From Candidatus Peribacteria bacterium (lineage in GTDB: Bacteria > Patescibacteriota > Gracilibacteria > Peribacterales > Peribacteraceae): a stretch of 64,000 bases of DNA. Positions 32,669 to 39,900 of this stretch are shown one piece after another. A program made the translations under genes and the position numbers. Under the pieces are notes generated by a model that made no database searches, was not told the DNA's origin, and saw nothing but the letters and a program-made list of their open reading frames with translations. The stretch is taken from the NCBI GenBank assembly GCA_023245865.1, contig JAHFJN010000001.1, positions 849,637-913,636 of the forward strand. The letters run 5' to 3'. The stretch's first letter is position 1; every line of letters starts with the position of its first letter.

Positions 32669-33123
32669 CACTGACCCTGAGTACGACTTTTCTCAGCCTT
32701 AGCATCGCGGTGATGCTCGCCATTTTCATCGTGGACATGCGAAGCCAGATGATCCCTGATCTCTTCACGGGAATGCTTGCCGTGCTTGCGCTGCTCTTCC
32801 AGTGGTCGCACGGAACGCTCCTCCTTTCGGGCGCGCTGCTTGGCGTCGTCTTTTTTGCCGCACAGTGGCTGGTAAGCCGCGGCACGTGGGTGGGCAGCGG
32901 CGACATTTTCCTCGTGGCCGCACTCGGGCTGCTCCTCGGGGACTGGCACTCCACCCTTCTCATGCTCATGATCGCGTACATCAGCGGCGCCCTCACGGTC
33001 TCTTTTTTACTCCTCCACGGGCGCGATCGTACCCAGCACATCGCGTTCGGACCGTTTTTGATCCTTGGAACATTCGTTGTGCTTTTCTTTGGTGATACGT
33101 TGTTGACGATGATGATGCCATAA
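32665..33123 (+). CDS. Prepilin peptidase (A24 family, peptidase domain only)
   Basis: 152 residues with about five membrane segments. It carries the two aspartate motifs of A24 peptidases: IVDMRSQMIPD and VGSGDIFLVAALG. The N-terminal methyltransferase domain of PilD is missing, as in TadV/CpaA and many CPR enzymes. It would cleave the leader of pilins such as the one at 36402. It overlaps the preceding small membrane protein gene. Confidence 0.85.
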   Translation: MTLTLSTTFLSLSIAVMLAIFIVDMRSQMIPDLFTGMLAVLALLFQWSHGTLLLSGALLGVVFFAAQWLVSRGTWVGSGDIFLVAALGLLLGDWHSTLLMLMIAYISGALTVSFLLLHGRDRTQHIAFGPFLILGTFVVLFFGDTLLTMMMP

Positions 33124-33238
33124 AAAATCGGGCTCTACGCTCGAATGTTCGGGGCAAAGCCCGATGATGTTTGTCAGCTCACGTGACTGGATTACCAGTT
33201 TTCGCTGGCCTTGTGGGCCAAGAAAAATGAAGCTGACT
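33124..33238 (-). ncRNA. Candidate small RNA with own promoter and terminator
   Basis: Transcript of about 115 bases predicted from a TTGACA/TATGAT promoter (33272-33245) and an ATCGGGCT/AGCCCGAT hairpin with TTTTT (33165-33121). Inside, GTCAGCT and AGCTGAC close a multibranch with GGCC-CACAA-GGCC and CTGG-TAAT-CCAG hairpins. No homology to SRP RNA, 6S or tmRNA is visible. A leaderless peptide from the ATG inside the -10 box is a weaker alternative. Confidence 0.6.
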
Positions 33239-33244
33239 GCGTCA

Positions 33245-33272
33245 ATCATACGTTTTTTATATCATTTGTCAA
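33245..33272 (-). promoter_or_regulatory. Promoter of the small-RNA candidate
   Basis: Minus strand TTGACA (33272-33267), 16-base spacer, TATGAT (33250-33245). It matches consensus better than most promoters in the window. Confidence 0.7.
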
Positions 33273-33303
33273 CCCCTTCCTTTGGCTCTACAATGCCTTA
33301 AAC

Positions 33304-33747
33304 ATGATCAAAATCGTCGCCCAAAATCGCCGCGCACGCTTCGATTATGAAGTGATCGATACTGTGGAAGCGGGCATCCTGCTCACGGGTCAGGAGGTGA
33401 AGTCGTGCCGCATGGGGCACATCGACCTCGCAGGCTCGTATGTGTCTTTCTTCCGCAATGTTCCCACCCTCAAGCAGGCGAAAATTTCTCCGTACCCCTT
33501 TGCATCAGGCCTCGCGGACTATCAACCCGGGCGCGATCGATCGCTCCTCCTTAAAAAATCCGAACTTGAAAAACTGAAGATCGCCACCGAGCAGCGAGGT
33601 ACTACCATCATCCCGCTGGAAGTACGCGCCGGGAAATTCATCAAGGTGCTCCTGGGGCTTGGGCGTGGGCGCAAACGGGTGGATAAGAGGGCGGCGATCA
33701 AAGATCGGGAGGTGAAGCAGAAACTGCGGAAGGGGGAGGAATATTAG
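33304..33747 (+). CDS. smpB: SsrA-binding protein SmpB
   Basis: Binds tmRNA and delivers it to stalled ribosomes. 147 residues: NRRARFDYEVIDTVEAGILLTGQEVKSCR, then GSYVSFFRN, LLLKKSELEKL, and the basic C-terminal tail (RAAIKDREVKQKLRKGE) that enters the mRNA channel. ATG at 33304 with TACAAT nine bases upstream; the longer frame from 33211 has no support. The tmRNA gene is not seen nearby. Confidence 0.95.
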   Translation: MIKIVAQNRRARFDYEVIDTVEAGILLTGQEVKSCRMGHIDLAGSYVSFFRNVPTLKQAKISPYPFASGLADYQPGRDRSLLLKKSELEKLKIATEQRGTTIIPLEVRAGKFIKVLLGLGRGRKRVDKRAAIKDREVKQKLRKGEEY

Positions 33748-33782
33748 TGTCATGGTGAGCGTAGTCGAACCACGAACCAGGG
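33747..33782 (+). repeat. GTGTCATGGTGAGC-type short repeat
   Basis: Begins GTGTCATGGTGAGCGTAGTC at the end of smpB. Same family as 55467-55506. Confidence 0.55.
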
Positions 33783-33856
33783 GTTGACGAGGGCCACTTT
33801 TTAACATTAAATACCCAAGCGTTTTTTCGCATCACAGGCGCTCAGAATTTCTCCTT

Positions 33857-33904
33857 CATAGAGGCACGGTGTGCATCATGCTCGGTGCATAGTGCGCCTC
33901 TATG
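33857..33904 (+). promoter_or_regulatory. Hairpin in the fae leader
   Basis: CATAGAGGC (33857-33865) and GCCTCTATG (33896-33904) form a nine-base perfect stem enclosing two GTGCAT copies. It lies about 70 bases before the fae start. It could be an operator, a transcript leader structure, or a small attenuator. Confidence 0.45.
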
Positions 33905-33974
33905 ATTAGAGGTCGTGTTACTTAAGGACACGAAGAAACAATCGCGATTTGTTTTCTGAAGGAGATGAAGAATC

Positions 33975-34484
33975 ATGTTGATCCAAGTTGGCGAAGCCCT
34001 TGCTCTGAAGGAAGGGGGAAATCCCAACAACATCGCCCACATCGATCTCTTGATCGGTGACAAATCAGGGCCGGTGGGCGTGGCGTTTGCCAATGCCCTC
34101 GTCTGCCAGTCGGCGGGCCACAGCAATCTCTTGGCGGTGCTTGCGCCGAACTTGGCGGTGAAACCGGCAACGGTGCTCATCACCAAGGTCACCATCAAAG
34201 GTGCCAAGCAGGCGGTCCAGATGTTTGGCCCCGCCCAATACGCGGTTGCCAAGGCTGTGGCCGATTCGGTCGAAGCGGGTGTGATTGCCAAGGATCAGTG
34301 CGAAAACCTCGTGATTGTCTGCGGGGTTTTCATCCACTGGGAAGCCGACGGCGATGCTGAAATTTTCGAAAACAACTACGAGGCGACGAAACTGTCGATC
34401 GCCCGCGCGATGAAAAACGAGCCGAGCGTGAGCGAAATGCTCGCGCAGAAGGCGACCGCCAAGCACCCGTACTCGGGTGTGTAA
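33975..34484 (+). CDS. fae: Formaldehyde-activating enzyme
   Basis: In methylotrophs and methanogens Fae condenses formaldehyde with tetrahydromethanopterin. 169 residues, full length. Diagnostic segments: NIAHIDLLIGDKSGPVGVAF with the catalytic His; ALVCQSAGHSNLLAVLAPNLAVKP; TKVTIKGAKQAVQMFGPAQYAVAKAVAD; NNYEATKLSIARAM. The ATG has AAGGAG ten bases upstream, and a hairpin terminator follows, so this is a self-contained, well-translated unit. No other methanopterin gene is in the window. A Fae in a reduced genome suggests formaldehyde detoxification, another pterin partner, or transfer. Confidence 0.93.
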   Translation: MLIQVGEALALKEGGNPNNIAHIDLLIGDKSGPVGVAFANALVCQSAGHSNLLAVLAPNLAVKPATVLITKVTIKGAKQAVQMFGPAQYAVAKAVADSVEAGVIAKDQCENLVIVCGVFIHWEADGDAEIFENNYEATKLSIARAMKNEPSVSEMLAQKATAKHPYSGV

Positions 34485-34514
34485 CGGCTGAGCGTCGTGT
34501 GCAACAAAACGAAC

Positions 34515-34545
34515 CTCGGCAGCCTAACGGGCTGCCGGGATTTTT
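34515..34545 (+). terminator. Terminator of fae
   Basis: CGGCAGCC-TAAC-GGGCTGCCG hairpin followed by GGATTTTT. The convergent gene at 34551 ends just beyond it. Confidence 0.8.
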
Positions 34546-34550
34546 CATGA

Positions 34551-35699
34551 TCAGAGACTATTGAGGACGTCGGCGGGAGTGAGCCAGCCTCGAAATATGC
34601 CTGTGATGATAAATGCCAAATCGATGGCGGATGGATCCAGATCGCAGACCGTATACACACGGTCCCATGCCACACACAGTGCATTCACTTTATCCTCATT
34701 CTTTTCCAGCACACTGCGAATGGTGAGATGAATCAGAACAGGCAGGCATTCTTGCAGTTCCGCTCGGTATTGCTCCGGTTGTAGGATTTTTTTCCCGATG
34801 TACGCATCGAACACCCGATCAATATCTCCATCCATCGGATTGGGACCTTTGTACTTTTTTTCCAATGCGATCAATTCTACCGTGAGAGCCTCATTCAACG
34901 TCACCCAGATTTCCGTAAGTTCGTCGATGGTGTACTCGCGCAATGCATCGGTGAATTTCTCCTTCCCCTGCAAGGCAAATCGAAGATCCATTCTTCTTCT
35001 TGCTTGTCTCTCGATCAATTCGCCGCGATCAAGACTCAGGAGTTCCGGGACGGCGCTGCGCGCGACGTCCGACGCGCGGCACTCGGGTGTGACGCTCGAG
35101 ATCGATGCGGGGCCGGTCAGGTGCCTGGCGATTTTTTCCTGTTGGACCGTACCTTCTATACACCATCGATTCACTCCTTCCAATGATCGCACCAGACTGC
35201 CGCGTTTTCCCCACGAAGGATGTGCAGGGCTTTCCGCGATGATCGGCCGTTTGTTGCAGCGGATAGTTGTGATCAATGTTCTGCGCGTGTCCGAGAGCAT
35301 GTCCTGTTCCGCACGCACCGCACCGCCGCGGGGCGTATGCACGGAGATGCTTTGCAGGAGCAATGTATGCGCCCAATGTTGAATGAAGCGTTGCACATCT
35401 TGTAAACGCAGATCCCGTTCTTCAATGACGTTCGATGTTTGCAGAACGTGTGTCAGTCGAGCAGTGATATCCTGCTGATACAGCGCGAGTGATACGTCAT
35501 ACGATGTGCGAGGAATCAAAAACCATGGGACATTCCAAGGTCTGATGTGATGAATCTCAAATTGGTGTGTGTAACACGGATCCGTCAGTCGCTTTCGTGC
35601 GATTGCACGGTGTGTGGCCCTGCTTACTTGCAACAGTCCCGCATCGTACTTTGCATGACTTGTCTGTATGGCTTTCGGTAACGGTGAAGGAATATTCAT
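34551..35699 (-). CDS. Unrecognised protein
   Basis: 382 residues, mostly helical, with no signal peptide, membrane segment or motif I recognise. ATG at 35699 is chosen because TACGCT lies nine bases upstream; an upstream in-frame codon at 35720 has no such box. It is convergent with fae and divergent from recR. Confidence 0.55.
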   Translation of the reverse strand: MNIPSPLPKAIQTSHAKYDAGLLQVSRATHRAIARKRLTDPCYTHQFEIHHIRPWNVPWFLIPRTSYDVSLALYQQDITARLTHVLQTSNVIEERDLRLQDVQRFIQHWAHTLLLQSISVHTPRGGAVRAEQDMLSDTRRTLITTIRCNKRPIIAESPAHPSWGKRGSLVRSLEGVNRWCIEGTVQQEKIARHLTGPASISSVTPECRASDVARSAVPELLSLDRGELIERQARRRMDLRFALQGKEKFTDALREYTIDELTEIWVTLNEALTVELIALEKKYKGPNPMDGDIDRVFDAYIGKKILQPEQYRAELQECLPVLIHLTIRSVLEKNEDKVNALCVAWDRVYTVCDLDPSAIDLAFIITGIFRGWLTPADVLNSL

Positions 35700-35790
35700 G
35701 GGTCGAGCAGCGTAGAACAAGCGGTGCGCTCAGGCAACAGGAGGGAGTCAACCCTAGCCCCCACCCTAGCCCGAACCCTATACTCGTCCC

Positions 35791-36387
35791 ATGCCCCTCC
35801 TCCCCCCTCAAATCACTCTGACCATCGAGGAGTTTCAGAAGCTCCCGGGCATCGGCCCCAAATCTGCGGAGCGGTTGGTGTTTCATCTACTGCGAAGTCA
35901 ACGGGCCAGCCCCGAAGGGCTCGGGCGGGCGCTCTTAACCCTCAAGCAAGAGCTTCAGTACTGCCGCGAGTGTCAGATGTTGACCCTGAGCGAACGGTGC
36001 GTGCTCTGCGAAGATTCCTCGCGTGACCGATCCATGGTGCTCGTCGTCGAAGAACCTCTCGAAGTCGTCGCGTTTGAAAAGACTTCCTACAAAGGTGTGT
36101 ATCACGTGCTTCATGGCGTTCTCTCCCCGATCGACGGCATGGGCCCGGAGCAATTGAAAGTGCGCGAGCTTCTGGAGAGGGCTCGTGGTGGGGGGATCCG
36201 CGAGGTGATCATCGCGACGGACCCCGACACCGAGGGCGAAGCGACCGCGACGTACCTGCGCGAGCAACTCAAAAACATCGTGCCGAGTATCACGCGCTTG
36301 GCGCACGGGCTCCCCATGGGCGCCGACATCGAATTTGCGGATCAGGTGACGCTCCGAGAGGCATTGGCGGGGCGAAGGAGTCTGTAA
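35791..36387 (+). CDS. recR: Recombination protein RecR
   Basis: Clamp that helps RecFO load RecA at gaps. 198 residues: helix-hairpin-helix LPGIGPKSAERLVFHLL, zinc finger CRECQMLTLSERCVLC, and a Toprim domain (MVLVVEEPLEVVAFEKTSYKG, ATDPDTEGEATATYL). TATACT lies six bases before the ATG. A CCCTAGCCC tract precedes it. Confidence 0.96.
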   Translation: MPLLPPQITLTIEEFQKLPGIGPKSAERLVFHLLRSQRASPEGLGRALLTLKQELQYCRECQMLTLSERCVLCEDSSRDRSMVLVVEEPLEVVAFEKTSYKGVYHVLHGVLSPIDGMGPEQLKVRELLERARGGGIREVIIATDPDTEGEATATYLREQLKNIVPSITRLAHGLPMGADIEFADQVTLREALAGRRSL

Positions 36388-36401
36388 TATACTCATACAC
36401 G

Positions 36402-36848
36402 ATGAAAAACATGCGCACGCACAAGGGGTTCACATTGATCGAGTTATTCCTTGTCATCGGCATCATCTTGATCCTCGCTGCCATTGTGGTCGTGGCGATC
36501 AACCCGGCGCGTAAGCAAGGCGACGAACGCGACCAGCAACGCCGGTCCGATGTCACCGCCATCCTCAATGCGGTCTTTTCCTACGCGGTCGACAATGGTG
36601 GCAATCTGCCGGAGAATATTCCGACGATCACCCCCAAAGAAATTTGTACGACGACCGCAAAAACCTGCACCAACGGGGTGGATTTGAAAATGCTCGTCGG
36701 CTCTTTCATCACGCAAATCCCCGCGGACCCGACCGCGAGTACAACCGGCACAGGGACGCTCTACACGATCGTGCAAGACAGTAACGGCCACGTGACGGTC
36801 TCGGCCCTTCGTGCAGAACAAGCCGCCAGCATCAGCGTGACACGGTAG
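36402..36848 (+). CDS. Type IV pilin-like protein
   Basis: 148 residues. The prepilin signal KGFTLIELFLVIGIILILAA has a cleavage site after Gly and a Glu at +5, followed by the hydrophobic helix. The mature domain is pseudopilin-like (GspG/PilE type) with two Cys (ICTTTAKTC). TATACT lies eight bases before the ATG. The prepilin peptidase at 32665 would process it. It starts 14 bases after the recR stop but has its own -10 box. Confidence 0.9.
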   Translation: MKNMRTHKGFTLIELFLVIGIILILAAIVVVAINPARKQGDERDQQRRSDVTAILNAVFSYAVDNGGNLPENIPTITPKEICTTTAKTCTNGVDLKMLVGSFITQIPADPTASTTGTGTLYTIVQDSNGHVTVSALRAEQAASISVTR

Positions 36849-36931
36849 GGAAATATGATGTAATTCCATAACAGAGCGATGCGTGAGTGTCGTTTTTGTG
36901 CTATAATCAGAAGAATACCCATACCCAAATC

Positions 36932-39900
36932 ATGCCCCCGGAAACTCCTGATCATGAGCGGCCGAAAACTGAGCCAGAAACTCCGAAGGAGGCCAAGAAA
37001 GGGCCTTCTACTCCGGCTCGGGAGACCTCCGATGGAGCCGTACTCTGCGAGCAGGCCGTGACTGCCTATACGCAGGCGGAACGGATGGCCGCGACGACGA
37101 GGGTCCCAAAGAGTATTGAGTACAAGCAGAGTTCCATTCCAAAGGCTCTTGCGTACGTTCCCTACCTTGAAGCGGTTCTTGAGGAAGTGAAGGACAAGGA
37201 TGAATGGACGAGAGATGGCGCGGAGGAACAGTCCAAGGAGCGCACGCTCCTGGAAAACGGAGCACTCAGCGTTCGAAACAATCTGGAAGATCTGCGCAGG
37301 GCCCTCGAAAGTGACAAAGACACGCAGAGCCCCGCCCACGAAAAACTGCGGAAACTCTACACGCAGCGCAGCAGCCGACTCGCGGAACTCGTTGCGAACG
37401 TCGATGAGAAATTTGAGAACGAAGATATCCTCGATGCCGACATCGCGGCAAAACAAGCCCAAGAAACCATCCGTCACATGACGACTGACGAAGCGATCGA
37501 TTGGGTGAGCCGCATGATGGCGAGTATCGACGGAAATAATTGGCAGAGCAGAACCCTCAAAGAGGCGTACGGAAAATTGACGATGGCCTGCACGCAGGCT
37601 CTCGAAAAGAAACTGGCAGAGGAAAAAGCCATGGGAAAAGAAGATCCCACTAAGCGGCACACGTATCGTCGTCACTGCATGGAAGTGGCGCAATTATTCT
37701 CCGACCAGAGCACCCCCATCGACAGCGATCTCACGAATCTGGATTTCGCAGAAGATCAAGCGCGTGAAGCGATGGATTTTGAGGAGCTTGCAATCCGCTA
37801 TGTGGAGCGCAGCCAAGGGAAGCAATTGGAAGCGCGCAAGGCGCTGAACACGCACGTAGGTCGCGCAAAAGAATTCTTGCCGAAGTTGGCTTCCGTCGTT
37901 GCCCCCGAGGTTATTGCAGAGTGGCGGAAAGGGTTGAATGTTTCCCCGACTTCCATCGTATCAATGGCGCAGCAGTACTCCCTTGCGCGCGTGATCGAAG
38001 AACAGACACGAGCAGTCGAGGAGGGAAGGCAGTTCGTGCTGCCTGCGTATCTCGAGAAAAACATTGCGACGGAATTCACGGCGCGTATCAGCATCGACAT
38101 CGAGGGTGCCTGCGTCGCATTCGATACGTTTCTGAAGGGAAATATTTTAGGATTTCAGTCCCTCGATGCCATCAACGATGCGATCGGCACTCCCCCCATG
38201 ACCGGTGATCAAATCGAAGCACTGAGCATTCTCCGCTGTGTGAAGGGCGAACGGATTTGGAGTAATGTGCGAATGGGCGCGAAGATCGGCGCGATGATCG
38301 CAGCGGGTGTAGCCGTCGGCGTTGCGACCGGAGGGCTCGGGCTTGTTGCGGCGTCTATCGCAGGTGGAGCGGCAATGACTGCTGTCAACGCAGGGATGAA
38401 TCAGCAGGGCTTCAGCAGCCTCGGCGACGCGGTGGATGTCTATGGCAAAGATTTGGCGACGAACACCGCGACGATGGGCGCGGCGCGCTACCTCGCTGCA
38501 GGGCGTGCGATTTATCAGAGTGGTGCAAGCAAAGAGGGAGCGAAAAGCATCTTGAAGATGGCGGCGCAAAAAGGCGGCCTTAAGACCATCAACAGTCTCG
38601 ATGATGGCGCATATATCGGCACGCGCTTGATGGGTGCGGCACTGGAAGGCTCTGCAGATACACTGATCGGTGCGTCCCTCGATACCATGATGATCGGCGG
38701 AACATTCGTGGAAAATCTCGAGAGCAATGCGATGTTCGCGGGTCTTGGCAGCGCGGAATTCGTCGGACCGGCTTTGCGCAAAATTCGAAGACTCCCAAAA
38801 GAGGAATTGCACGGCCTCGCGCAGACCGTGAATCGCATGAGTCTTGCGCGGGAAAAAGTCCAGAGGCTCGGCGCGCCCGTTGACGATTTACTGAAGACTG
38901 CGGATCCGCGCGATTTTCTCTCCGCGCATGGGCTCAAAGATGCGGCACTGGATGACGCGCTGGAGCAGGTCGAAGCCTTAAAGAAGTTACGCGGAGAGTT
39001 TGAAGCGGACCTCAGGAAATTGGCTGACGAAGGTGGGAAGATTCCCGCAGAACAAACACCGGAGGCACAGAACACAGAAACAAAGCCCGAAGCACCGGAC
39101 GGCGCGGCGCCCCGAAAGCCAAGAGACATTCCAAAAACAGTGGAACTTCCACCAACAAATCCCGAGCAGGCGATGCGCATAGAAAGTGCGATCGATCTTC
39201 TCGAGAAATCCCCCGATGCGGCGTCAGTTCGCACCACGTGTATCTTGGAAGGGGAGAACGGAAAAGTCGGTGAGAAGAAACAGATCGAACTTACGATCAC
39301 CTACATACGACGATCCGAGCTCAAGCCAAATCAAGCAGTAGACATTGTCATCGAATGTCCTGAGGAAAATCTCAGTATCAAGATGAGTTATTCAGCCGAT
39401 GATCGATCTGCATATTTCACCGAGGCAAGTACCGGGACTGCTAAAGGGTACGGCTTCTACTCAAAAATTCTCACGGAGATTTTGCGCCCCGCACAAAAGG
39501 TGGAAGCTCATATTACGAACGACAGTGTTGCGAACGTCACCTTGTCCAGAGCTGCGGAGACGACGCCGAACTCCGTACTCGGCACATCGGAAATCGGTGC
39601 TGCTCGGACGAGGGCGGGTTTCATCAACGGACTGGACACTTCGGGTACCGAGATGACCTCCTTGCGCGTAGAGAAGCCTGTTGCTGATTTACTGGGGAAA
39701 GCGATTGATCTCGAGAGAGCGATCGAGAAAAACACCTTAGCTGCCCATCTTGCCGACAGTCCAGACAATCACCCCGCCCGCATCGCACAGCAGCTGCAGT
39801 CCTACGTTGATGCGAACAAGGGGACATTGGATCCTGAAGTGGTGACGATGCTCGAGCGTGAAATTAAACATTTGAATAGCCAAGGAATGGAGGCGAGCCA

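Noticed and set aside
33007-33249. 80-codon minus-strand frame starting inside the TATGAT box
   Set aside because: It runs through the terminator hairpin and into the antisense of the prepilin peptidase gene; the small-RNA reading fits better.
33124-33303. tmRNA near smpB
   Set aside because: The spacer is too short and shows no tRNA-like ends or tag frame.
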